A DNA stretch of 19,853 nt, taken from the NCBI GenBank assembly GCA_017529175.1, contig JAFXNX010000264.1, positions 1 to 19,853 of the forward strand, in the 5' to 3' direction. How positions within the stretch are numbered: the first letter of the stretch is position 1; each line of letters starts with the position of its first letter. This document shows positions 1-7,436 of the stretch, piece by piece. Below the pieces are notes generated by a model. That model worked only from the letters and a program-made list of their open reading frames with translations, was not told the DNA's origin and made no database searches. This stretch comes from Clostridia bacterium (GTDB lineage Bacteria > Bacillota_A > Clostridia > Oscillospirales > CAG-272). The translations under genes and the position numbers were made by a program.

Positions 1-377
1 CCTATCACGAGCGCTACAGCGGCGGTATAGGACGAAAACTTGTCCTTCGCCTGCTCTGCAGAAAGGATAGCGACGAGCGCGCTTGCGAGACCGCCGAATC
101 CGTTGAGAAGCGCGACCACCTGCGGAATCTGGATCATTTTGACCTTGAAGATCGCAATAAGACTTAGGACGGCGCCGAGCGCTATGCTGATCCAGATGAC
201 AGCGGAAGAGAGCACGTCATAATGATACATGGTAACCGCTATCGCGATCAAGGTACATACGGCGCTGAGCGCGTTTCCGGCGCGCGCGCGGCTCGGGCGG
301 CTCATAAGGATGAGTCCCGCAAGGATACCCGCGACGAGAACGCCGCTGATAATATAGAACCGGAGGTCGGTAAGCAT
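1..377 (-). CDS. pntB: NAD(P) transhydrogenase subunit beta, N-terminal part (cut by window edge)
   Basis: Reading leftward from the ATG at 377, the frame stays open to position 1 and gives about 125 residues beginning MLTDLRFYIISGVLVAG. This is the membrane domain (dII) start of the beta subunit of proton-pumping transhydrogenase, which moves hydride between NADH and NADP+ using the proton gradient. Several hydrophobic helices are visible, and the family signature around IPQVVALLNGFGGLAS lies near residues 85-101. The start codon overlaps the stop of pntAb (TAATG), so the two are translationally coupled. The NADP(H)-binding domain III lies outside the window. Family assignment is firm because of this signature and the gene order pntAa-pntAb-pntB. 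Only the C-terminal end is unseen. Confidence 0.93.
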   Translation of the reverse strand, partial: MLTDLRFYIISGVLVAGILAGLILMSRPSRARAGNALSAVCTLIAIAVTMYHYDVLSSAVIWISIALGAVLSLIAIFKVKMIQIPQVVALLNGFGGLASALVAILSAEQAKDKFSSYTAAVALVI

Positions 378-679
378 TATTTATCGTCCCCCTTCTTTTT
401 GAACATCTTGAGCATACGCGCGGTTATCCCGAAGCCGCCCGCGACGTTGACCATAGCGAGAACTATCGATGCCGAGCCCAAAACGATGCTGATCCAGCTC
501 GCGCCGCCCGCTTTGCGTATAGCGACTGCAGTTACGGCAAGCGCGCCGATAATGGTGATGCCCGACAGCGCGTTCATGTTGGACATAAGCGGGGTATGCA
601 GAAGGGTCGGAACGTTATTGATTATGAAATAACCTACTATCGCCGAAACGACAAATACACCGATCAGGATATAATTCAT
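377..679 (-). CDS. pntAb: NAD(P) transhydrogenase subunit alpha part 2 (membrane piece)
   Basis: A 100-residue integral membrane protein with about three hydrophobic segments (residues about 3-20, 38-56, 62-80) and a basic C-terminal tail (KMFKKKGDDK). It matches the small alpha-2 subunit found where the transhydrogenase alpha chain is split, as in the Rhodospirillum rubrum type. It carries the conserved core around LLHTPLMSNMNALSGITIIG, which contributes helices to the proton channel of domain II. It lies 25 bp after pntAa and overlaps pntB by one base. An AGGGGG ribosome site stands a few bases ahead of its ATG. Length and sequence are normal for the family. Confidence 0.94.
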   Translation of the reverse strand: MNYILIGVFVVSAIVGYFIINNVPTLLHTPLMSNMNALSGITIIGALAVTAVAIRKAGGASWISIVLGSASIVLAMVNVAGGFGITARMLKMFKKKGDDK

Positions 680-704
680 CGGGTCATCCCCCTTATAAAT
701 CAGT

Positions 705-1865
705 TTATGCTTTGCTCATGGCCTCGATGGCGCCCTGATGTACCAGCTTGCCGTCGATGGTGGTGAGAATTCCGCGGACTATCTCGTCGTTCATATCGAG
801 CTCGATCTTCGCGTCTTTCGATAAATACTTAACGAGGTTGTAAATATTATGAGCGAACATCCATGTCGAGCTTGTGGGAAGCATACCGGGGATATTCTTG
901 ATGCCCTCTATCGTGACGTTGTGCTTGACCGCGGTAACGCCGGGGGAAGTGATCTCGCAGTTGCCGCCCTGGTCGATCGAGATGTCGACGATGACAGATC
1001 CCGGTTTCATTGATTTTACCATCTCTTCCGTGATAAGTACCGGCGCGAGCTTCGAGGGAACGAGCGCGGAGCAGAAGATGATGTCCATATCCTTGACGAC
1101 GTCTTTGAGGCATTCCCTCTCGGCGGCGATCATTCCGTCGTCGAGCGCGTTCGCGTATCCGCCTTCGCCTAACGCAGCTTCCGCGGGGACTCCGGTCTCC
1201 ACTATCTTCGCGCCGAGGCTCTTTGCCTGCTCCGCCGCAGCGGGACGGATGTCAGCGGCATAAGTTACCGCGCCGAGACGCTTTGCGGTCGCGAGCGCCT
1301 GAAGACCCGCGACTCCTGTACCGATTACAAGGACGTTGCAGGGCTTTATCATACCTACCGCGCAGAAGATCTGCGGGATGAACTTCGTAAGATCGCTTGC
1401 AGCCATAAGGATGCCCTTATAGCCCGCGCAGGTGCTCATAGAGGTCAGAGCGTCCATGTTCTGCGCTCTCGAAATGCGCGGTACGCCGTCGAGGGTAAGG
1501 CTGACGATACCGTTTGACGCCATTTTCTTTACCATCTCATGGTTTACGGGCGACGCGGGGTGGATAAAGGTGATAAGATACTGACCTTTGTGCATCAAGT
1601 CGACCTCGTGCTTGCCGTATTTTTCGTTAAAGAGCGGCTCTTTTACTTTAAGAATAATATCCGCACGGTCATAGAGCTCCGATGCTTCCGTTACCATCTC
1701 GGCGCCTGACGCTGCATATTCCTCGTCGCTGAAAAACGCAAGCTCTCCCGCGTGACGCTCGACGAGCACTTCAAATCCGTCGGCCTTGAGCTTTGCCACA
1801 GTTTCCGGGATAGCGGCAACTCTGCCCTCTCCGTGCATGATTTCCTTTGGAATTCCGATTACCAT
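705..1865 (-). CDS. pntAa: NAD(P) transhydrogenase subunit alpha part 1 (NAD-binding domain)
   Basis: A 386-residue soluble protein of the alanine dehydrogenase/PNT family. The N-terminal half starts with the family hallmark IGIPKEI and contains PRISRAQNMDALTSM near residues 129-143. The NAD(H) Rossmann loop GTGVAG is at about 182-187. As domain I of transhydrogenase it exchanges hydride between NAD(H) here and NADP(H) on the beta subunit. The following pntAb and pntB genes separate it from a plain alanine dehydrogenase, which would stand alone. The start at 1865 matches the family N-terminus, and an AGGA lies about 10 bases upstream. It is the first gene of the operon. Confidence 0.95.
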   Translation of the reverse strand: MVIGIPKEIMHGEGRVAAIPETVAKLKADGFEVLVERHAGELAFFSDEEYAASGAEMVTEASELYDRADIILKVKEPLFNEKYGKHEVDLMHKGQYLITFIHPASPVNHEMVKKMASNGIVSLTLDGVPRISRAQNMDALTSMSTCAGYKGILMAASDLTKFIPQIFCAVGMIKPCNVLVIGTGVAGLQALATAKRLGAVTYAADIRPAAAEQAKSLGAKIVETGVPAEAALGEGGYANALDDGMIAAERECLKDVVKDMDIIFCSALVPSKLAPVLITEEMVKSMKPGSVIVDISIDQGGNCEITSPGVTAVKHNVTIEGIKNIPGMLPTSSTWMFAHNIYNLVKYLSKDAKIELDMNDEIVRGILTTIDGKLVHQGAIEAMSKA

Positions 1866-1901
1866 AATACTTGAGTCCTTTCTATAAATAAATTAATATT
1901 C

Positions 1902-1963
1902 ATTTTTACCAAAAACGCCATATCTGTCAATTATATTATATTGAATTTGACGAAAAAAGTAAA
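1902..1963 (-). promoter_or_regulatory. Candidate promoter(s) for the pnt operon
   Basis: Two overlapping sigma-A-like possibilities are visible on the minus strand. One is TTTACT (1963-1958), 17 bp, TATAAT (1940-1935). The other is a perfect TTGACA (1930-1925), 17 bp, with a weak AAAAAT (1907-1902). The first has the perfect -10 and the second the perfect -35; the sequence alone does not say which is used. Confidence 0.5.
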
Positions 1964-2004
1964 GTGGTATCTGAAAATTTGATGCTATATTTTTTACCGC
2001 TTAA

Positions 2005-2037
2005 CAAAAAATGATCGCCCGCTTGAAGCGGGCGATC
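2005..2037 (-). terminator. Rho-independent terminator of the membrane-protein gene
   Basis: Ten-base perfect stem GATCGCCCGC / GCGGGCGATC (2013-2022 with 2028-2037) and a five-base loop. On the minus strand it is followed by a run of six T. It stands about 20 bp after the stop of the gene ending at 2059. Confidence 0.9.
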
Positions 2038-2058
2038 CGATTGAATAAATGTATTCCG

Positions 2059-3030
2059 TCAGTCAAGCTCTGCGCGGAGCTTTGCAAATTTCTTCGACTT
2101 ACCGTCGAGCATAGAGAAGGATTCTTCCGTCGGTATATCGTTCATACCGGATTCCATATAGTTCTTGATAACTCCGGCAAGAATAAAGGGACGGATGAAT
2201 GCGGAGTGGATCATGAGCCAGATAACTATTCCGATCACCGCCGCACATATTATCATAAGCGTTGTGGGATCCGTGAGCGCGGAAGGAAGTTCGGTCTCAG
2301 CTCTCGCCGCCGCTTCCGCGATCTCCGACGCGAGCGTGTTGAACGTCGTGCCGAGGCTTGAGAATATGAGATAGAAAATACCGGTGAAAGCGCCTCCGAT
2401 AACAAGTAAGGAAGCGATACCCATACCGAATATACGTCCGGCGTTCTTTGCAAGAGTTTTACCGTGCTTGAAGAAGAGGACTGCGCCTTCGCAAGTCGCG
2501 CGCACGGCGCTCTGAGCTTTTCTGAAGAAGACCCATCCGAGACAGCAGTCGCAAAGATATCCGACGACAGTCTGGATCGCGGATGATATCACGGAACCGA
2601 TCGTGCTTCCGGTGTCGCCGCCGATCGCGTCTCCCACCGAGGTGATCACTCTTCCGAGCTGATCGAATATGCCTTTGATTATTTTCGTCGCCGCAAAATA
2701 CGCGGCTACCGTCGCAAAGCGCTCTTTGACCATACGCTTTCCTTCGGCGTACACGTTGTCCGGAAGCTCTCCTTCCGTGACCGCGCGCGTCATCATGGCG
2801 ATCTGCCCCGCTTTAAGAGCGTAGGAAATGAATCTCGAAATGATCACCGCCACGATAATACCGACAATAAGACCGATCAAGAGCCCGATAAGCCCTTTAT
2901 CCATCGCATTTTCGGCAATAAGATATCCCGCCGCCGTAATTGCCGCGACCAAAACTATCGTCAGCACATCGAAAAGCAGACGGCGAACTGAAAAAGTCAG
3001 AGTTTTTTTGTAGATCTCTTTATTCGTCAT
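2059..3030 (-). CDS. Multi-pass membrane protein of unknown function
   Basis: A 323-residue protein I do not recognise as a named family. Two hydrophobic helices lie near residues 18-68, where glycine-rich LIGLLIGLIVGII suggests tightly packed helices. A loop of about 60 mostly polar residues follows. A Gly/Ser-rich stretch around GDAIGGDTGSTIGSVISS leads into further hydrophobic segments around 150-165, 200-225 and 255-290. The C-terminal tail is charged and probably cytoplasmic (KSKKFAKLRAEL). There is no signal peptidase site and no enzyme motif. It is a single-gene unit with its own terminator (2005-2037) and divergent from the glycyl-radical operon. Start 3030 has AAAGGG about 11 bases upstream. 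It could be a transporter-like or envelope protein; no function is claimed. Confidence 0.75.
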   Translation of the reverse strand: MTNKEIYKKTLTFSVRRLLFDVLTIVLVAAITAAGYLIAENAMDKGLIGLLIGLIVGIIVAVIISRFISYALKAGQIAMMTRAVTEGELPDNVYAEGKRMVKERFATVAAYFAATKIIKGIFDQLGRVITSVGDAIGGDTGSTIGSVISSAIQTVVGYLCDCCLGWVFFRKAQSAVRATCEGAVLFFKHGKTLAKNAGRIFGMGIASLLVIGGAFTGIFYLIFSSLGTTFNTLASEIAEAAARAETELPSALTDPTTLMIICAAVIGIVIWLMIHSAFIRPFILAGVIKNYMESGMNDIPTEESFSMLDGKSKKFAKLRAELD

Positions 3031-3064
3031 CGTTTTACTTACCCTTTCTTAACGAATTTTTTAT

Positions 3065-3093
3065 ATTATATCATTAATTTCGTCATTTTTCCA
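3065..3093 (-). promoter_or_regulatory. Candidate promoter of the membrane-protein gene
   Basis: Minus-strand TGATATAAT: TATAAT at 3070-3065 with an extended TGn, and a weak TGGAAA about 17 bp upstream (about 3093-3088). It lies 35 bp ahead of the ATG at 3030 and is divergent from the promoter at 3139-3167. Confidence 0.55.
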
Positions 3094-3138
3094 TACCCTC
3101 ACTCATTTTTTTGCAGATTTACTTATGTTTTACGGATA

Positions 3139-3167
3139 TTGAAAATGTTGCCCGATAATAGTATAAT
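3139..3167 (+). promoter_or_regulatory. Sigma-A promoter of the glycyl-radical enzyme operon
   Basis: TTGAAA (3139-3144), exactly 17 bp, TATAAT (3162-3167). The start of transcription would fall near 3174, leaving a leader of about 40 nt with GGAG (3204-3207) seven bases before the ATG at 3215. Confidence 0.8.
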
Positions 3168-3214
3168 GTTGTTAAAGCGTTTATTCCATTCATGATTCAA
3201 GACGGAGAACGAAA

Positions 3215-5329
3215 ATGGAGTTTTATACTTCTTCAAAACTGAAGCGTCCGGTGCGGCTTTCAGATAAAACGAGGCAGTTTGCCTATGAGTCTTTAAATCA
3301 CAAATACGGACTCGACACACTGAAAACACAAAGAATCTCTCTGAACGGCGTTGAAAACTACGCCTCGATGTCCGAGACGGAAAAGTATAACTCGGGCGTC
3401 CGGGAGATAGTCACAAAGGCGCCTGTAAGGATCTGCGAGGGCGAGCTCATCTCCGGCGCAGCGACTCTCGGCGACGCGGTAGGACACGTCTTTCCGGCAT
3501 CAGCGGACGGCGACGTAAGAGACTATTCCACAGGCGTCAGTCACCTCACCGTTGATTTTTCCGAAGTGCTGAGTGTCGGGATGGACGGTATCAGAGAAAA
3601 AGCGGAAAAATATCTGACGGTACACAAAGAACCCGGTAAACGTGAGTTTCTGGAAAGCTGCATTCACTGTATCGACTGCATGAAGGTATGGCGCGACAGA
3701 TATATCGAAGAGCTGACGAGGCGCGGCGGCTTTGAGAAGAATATCGAAAACCTCTCCCGCGTTCCCTTCGGTCCCGCAAACAGCTTCCATGAAGCGGTGC
3801 AGAGCATTTGGTTCTGCTTTGCATTTATGCGTCTTACGGGCAACTGGCCCGGCATCGGAAGAATTGACAAGCTCCTTGGCGGATACCTTAAACACGACCT
3901 TGATAACAACAAGCTGACAATAGACAAGGCGCGCGAGATCCTTGCTCATTTCTTTATAAAAGGGTGCGAATGGATAAACGGAAACGAAGTCGGAAGCGGC
4001 GACGCGCAGCACTATCAGAACATAGTTATATCGGGGATCGACGAGGACGGACGGGACGTTACGAACGAAGTGACGTATCTTGTTCTCGACATTGTTGAAG
4101 AAACAGGGATCGGAGATTTTCCTGTAACAGTAAGGGTAAACAGAAACACCGGCGAAGATCTCCTGACGCGGATATCGGAAGTGATACGTTTCGGCGGCGG
4201 GGTCGTCGCCGTGTACAATGAAGAGACGGTACTTCGCGCTCTTGCCGGGATGGGATATGATGAGCGTGAGGCGAGAGGATTTGCCAACGACGGATGCTGG
4301 GAAGTCCAGATACCGGGCAAAACGAAGTTCGGCTACGTTCCCTTCGACGCTCTGAGAATACTCCAGCAAAAGACGCTCGGCGGATACGAAAACGCCGACT
4401 TTCCCGATTTCGACTCTCTCATCGCGCAGTATGAAAAAGACCTTTGCGAAGAGATAGAAAGGATATTCAAATCAAACGTCCTCGGAACGCTTGACGATGA
4501 TATGAGATTCAAGCGCGAGTTCCCTTGCACCGTCGTATCCCTTTTTGAACATTCGTGCATCGAAAAGGGTCTGTCATACAAGGAGGGCGGCACGGAATAC
4601 GTCGTCGTATCTCCTCATATAGGCGGGCTTGCCGACGTTGCGAACAGTCTTTACGCGATAAAAAAAGCCGTCTTTGATGAAAAGAGGATCCCGTTTGAAA
4701 ACTTTATGAAGATCCTCAAAGACAACTGGGAGAACGAGGAGCCGTTCAGACTGCAGGTCTTGAACGGATATAAATACTACGGGAACGACAATGATGATGT
4801 CGACTTCATCGCCGCGAAGCTGCTCGACGACTTTTCCGATATGTGCAAAAGCTTTGACAAAACGACGCCGGTAAGATTTGCAAGCGGCGTCAGCACTTTC
4901 GGCAGACAGCTCGAGTGGGCGCCGTCGAGGACTGCGACGCCGTTCGGGCGCAAAGCGGGCGACGTGCTCTCGGGCAACCTTTCCCCGACGCCGGGAACGG
5001 ATAAAGACGGCGCTACAGCGATCATAAAATCATACTGCAAAGCGGATCTTTCAAAGCAAGGCACCGGAGCCGCGCTCGACATAGGACTTATCGCGGGGGA
5101 TCTGGAAAACGATAACGCGCTCGCGGCGATAAGCGGGCTTATCAAAGGATTCGTACACCTCGGCGGTTTCTTCATGCAGATAGATACGGTAGATAAAAAC
5201 ACTCTTATCGAAGCGCAGAAAAACCCTTCGGATTATCAGAACCTGTCGGTGCGTGTTTCCGGCTGGAACGCAAGATTTGTCACGATGAACAAAGAGTGGC
5301 AGGACATGATCATCGACAGGACAAAATGA
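3215..5329 (+). CDS. Glycyl-radical enzyme of the pyruvate formate-lyase superfamily, substrate unknown
   Basis: A 704-residue member of the PFL/dehydratase superfamily, which uses a backbone glycyl radical to generate a thiyl radical on a cysteine. The glycyl loop RVSGWNARF is at 680-688 with Gly683 as the expected radical site, 21 residues from the C-terminus. The active-site cysteine is Cys361 in NDGCWEV. It is followed two residues later by Glu363, a Cys-x-Glu arrangement known from dehydratases, lyases and arylacetate decarboxylases of the superfamily. True PFL has adjacent cysteines, which are absent here, so it is not PFL. The usual residue between Cys and Glu is Val; Trp362 here is unusual. 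At 704 residues it is shorter than characterised diol or choline enzymes. There are no microcompartment genes nearby. The activase follows with an overlap. Superfamily is certain; substrate is not predictable from this window. Confidence 0.93.
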   Translation: MEFYTSSKLKRPVRLSDKTRQFAYESLNHKYGLDTLKTQRISLNGVENYASMSETEKYNSGVREIVTKAPVRICEGELISGAATLGDAVGHVFPASADGDVRDYSTGVSHLTVDFSEVLSVGMDGIREKAEKYLTVHKEPGKREFLESCIHCIDCMKVWRDRYIEELTRRGGFEKNIENLSRVPFGPANSFHEAVQSIWFCFAFMRLTGNWPGIGRIDKLLGGYLKHDLDNNKLTIDKAREILAHFFIKGCEWINGNEVGSGDAQHYQNIVISGIDEDGRDVTNEVTYLVLDIVEETGIGDFPVTVRVNRNTGEDLLTRISEVIRFGGGVVAVYNEETVLRALAGMGYDEREARGFANDGCWEVQIPGKTKFGYVPFDALRILQQKTLGGYENADFPDFDSLIAQYEKDLCEEIERIFKSNVLGTLDDDMRFKREFPCTVVSLFEHSCIEKGLSYKEGGTEYVVVSPHIGGLADVANSLYAIKKAVFDEKRIPFENFMKILKDNWENEEPFRLQVLNGYKYYGNDNDDVDFIAAKLLDDFSDMCKSFDKTTPVRFASGVSTFGRQLEWAPSRTATPFGRKAGDVLSGNLSPTPGTDKDGATAIIKSYCKADLSKQGTGAALDIGLIAGDLENDNALAAISGLIKGFVHLGGFFMQIDTVDKNTLIEAQKNPSDYQNLSVRVSGWNARFVTMNKEWQDMIIDRTK

Positions 5330-6138
5330 AAAGAGAAACAATGAAGGCGACGATATTTGATATCAAAAGAAATTCTTACGTCGACGGACCCGGCATACGA
5401 ACCGCCGTATTCTTCAAAGGGTGCGGTATGAGATGCAAGTGGTGTCACAGTCCCGAGAGCCGCAGTTTTGAAAAACAAATACTGTTTTACCGCGACAAAT
5501 GCTCGGGATGCGGAAGATGCAAAGGTCTTACCGTTAACGACAAGGATTTTATCTGTTACTGCGGCGCAAAGGAGATCTGCGGCAGAGAGTATACGGAAGA
5601 CGAAGTGATAAGCGTAATTCTGTCCGACAAAGTGTTTTACGAGGCGTCGGGAGGAGGCGTTACGTTTTCCGGAGGCGAGTGCATGATGCAGATAGACCAG
5701 CTCTCGTCCTTGCTTGAAACGTGTAAAAAACACGGCATACATACCGCGGTCGATACCGCGGGCTGCGTTAAGTGGGAATGCTTCGAGAAAATAATACCGT
5801 ATACCGATCTGTTTTTGTACGACGTCAAATGTATTTCGGAAGATCTTCACCGTGAGGGGACAGGGGTCTCAAACAAACTTATCCTTGAAAACCTGACAAA
5901 GCTTGCAGGTGTCGGAGAGTGCGAGATAACGGTCCGTGTCCCGGTCGTGCCCGGCTTCAATACGGGAGAGGACGAATTGAAAAAGATCTCCCGGTTTATT
6001 TCCGGGATACGCCATAAAAACGTCGAACTGCTTCCCTATCATAAAATGGCTGAATTCAAATATGACGCGCTCAAAGAAGAGTTCATCCCGTATGAAACAC
6101 CTGTGATCGACGACGGCATCCGCGCGCTGTTCAAATGA
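5326..6138 (+). CDS. Glycyl-radical enzyme activating protein (radical SAM)
   Basis: A 270-residue activase that installs the glycyl radical on the preceding enzyme by reductive cleavage of S-adenosylmethionine. The radical-SAM motif CGMRCKWC (Cys33, Cys37, Cys40) binds the catalytic [4Fe-4S] cluster; YVDGPGIRT at 18-26 and SGGGVTFSGGE are family signatures. The insert carrying auxiliary clusters is short: CSGCGRC (59-65), then CYC and a further Cys (77, 79, 85). Larger activases carry two complete ferredoxin-like motifs. I chose the ATG at 5326 because it overlaps the enzyme's stop (ATGA) and has AGGA four bases upstream; ATG 5341 is an alternative. The overlap implies coupled translation with its substrate protein. 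Confidence 0.94.
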   Translation: MKRETMKATIFDIKRNSYVDGPGIRTAVFFKGCGMRCKWCHSPESRSFEKQILFYRDKCSGCGRCKGLTVNDKDFICYCGAKEICGREYTEDEVISVILSDKVFYEASGGGVTFSGGECMMQIDQLSSLLETCKKHGIHTAVDTAGCVKWECFEKIIPYTDLFLYDVKCISEDLHREGTGVSNKLILENLTKLAGVGECEITVRVPVVPGFNTGEDELKKISRFISGIRHKNVELLPYHKMAEFKYDALKEEFIPYETPVIDDGIRALFK

Positions 6139-6153
6139 ATCGGTTCAATATTC

Positions 6154-6192
6154 AAAAAACCTCTTCTGCCCGTGGGCAAAAGAGGTTTTTTT
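6154..6192. terminator. Bidirectional terminator between convergent operons
   Basis: AAAAAACCTCTT pairs with AAGAGGTTTTTT, with a small inner CTGCCC/GGGC stem. It has a T run on both strands, so it can end the plus-strand glycyl-radical operon and the minus-strand acyltransferase operon. Confidence 0.9.
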
Positions 6193-6279
6193 ATACAGTT
6201 AGATAAAAGAACAACGTTCGGGATACGGGCAGAGCGGCATTTGTTTTCTCATCTGATTTTGCGCACGCCTTTTGATCTT

Positions 6280-7431
6280 TTATGCCGCCTGCTTTTTGGA
6301 ACGGATCTTCTTCAGGATGAACTCCCATACGATCCGGTATATCACGATAACGGCGAGTGTCAGCGCGAGATTGAGAAAGCTCTCTCCTATCCTTGCTCCC
6401 TGCTCGCCGACAACTCTTGCGTCGATCCCCGCAAGCTTTGAGATGAACGTAGAAATGAACATGTGTACGAGCAGTATCGGCAGCGTACGGAAGCCGACCC
6501 ATGTCAGCGCCTTGCCGAGCAGCGGGATCTTTTCAATAAGACGTGAGAAGGAGACTGCCATGAACGGCGCCATGATACCGGACAGTACGCACGGGAACAC
6601 CTCCACAGCTCCGAAGTAGACGAATATGCCCGCGGAGAACGCGCCCGCGCCGCGGAACTTCCACTGGAACAGGGCGATCACCGCAAGGACTGTGATCGAG
6701 TTGATAAACATCCATTTCGGCGTCGTAAATCCTTTTGAGAGCACTTTGTGCTGACCGAACATGGCTCCGACCAGCATCAGCGCCGTCGCCATAGGCACAT
6801 TCTGCACGTTCCAGGGAAGACCGAACCCGATCTTATCTACCAGAATATTCAAAAGGAACGAGAGCAGGACAAGTCCCGTCGTCACCGAGAAAAAGCGCTT
6901 CATTTTTGCAAGCGTCCAGTCTGCGATAAGGAAGAAAACGACGTCCGCGAAGAACATCATCGCGATAAACCAGAACGTCCCCGTTACGCCGGGAAAAGAG
7001 ATGCCTTTCACGGCGCCGGGCATCATCTTCTTATCGGCGAGCCCGACCAGGATCAGCGAGTTTCTGCTGAAAAAGAATGTGAGATACTGCTTGACGCACT
7101 CCCAGAGAGACATCGACGAGGTTATGAGATTGTACGCCGTTGTGATCAGCCAGATCACGCCTGAATAAATGAAATACGGCTTGATAAGCTGAACGGCACG
7201 GCGGCGGATGGACTCTCCCGCCGTTCTTTGACCCGGACGGTAGTAATATCCGGAGAGCGAGAAGAAGAACGGCATGAGCCACACTCCGGTGATCGCTATT
7301 ATTATCTGATACCACATAGGATAGTCAAAGATATGTACCTGCATAACGAGCAGGATACCTATGCCCTTCGCGATATCCTGAGCATAGTCGCGCTGTTTTG
7401 CAGGCGCCGCGGCGGTTGTGCTTTCCGACAT
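6280..7431 (-). CDS. Membrane acyltransferase, acyltransferase-3 family (downstream paralog)
   Basis: A protein of about 383 residues with roughly ten hydrophobic helices, of the OafA/OatA-like acyltransferase-3 family. These enzymes move acyl groups from a cytoplasmic donor to sugars, lipids or wall polymers across the membrane. The diagnostic first helix, DIAKGIGILLVMQVHIF, includes the conserved His. The ATG at 7431 is preferred over an in-frame GTG at 7440 because AGGTG sits six bases ahead of it; that AGGTG overlaps the stop of the ligase gene, so the genes are coupled. It is clearly paralogous to the gene at 9380-10570: both share GAMFGQ(H/N)K and F(R)G(A/S)G blocks at equivalent places. 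It is the last gene of the operon. The acyl group and acceptor are unknown. Confidence 0.88.
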   Translation of the reverse strand: MSESTTAAAPAKQRDYAQDIAKGIGILLVMQVHIFDYPMWYQIIIAITGVWLMPFFFSLSGYYYRPGQRTAGESIRRRAVQLIKPYFIYSGVIWLITTAYNLITSSMSLWECVKQYLTFFFSRNSLILVGLADKKMMPGAVKGISFPGVTGTFWFIAMMFFADVVFFLIADWTLAKMKRFFSVTTGLVLLSFLLNILVDKIGFGLPWNVQNVPMATALMLVGAMFGQHKVLSKGFTTPKWMFINSITVLAVIALFQWKFRGAGAFSAGIFVYFGAVEVFPCVLSGIMAPFMAVSFSRLIEKIPLLGKALTWVGFRTLPILLVHMFISTFISKLAGIDARVVGEQGARIGESFLNLALTLAVIVIYRIVWEFILKKIRSKKQAA

Positions 7432-7436
7432 TGTAT

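Noticed and set aside
705..1865. Alanine dehydrogenase
   Set aside because: Same superfamily, but the adjoining pntAb and pntB genes identify it as the transhydrogenase alpha-1 subunit.
3500..4369. 289-residue minus-strand reading frame
   Set aside because: Antisense shadow of the glycyl-radical enzyme; no domain, and no promoter or ribosome site on that strand.
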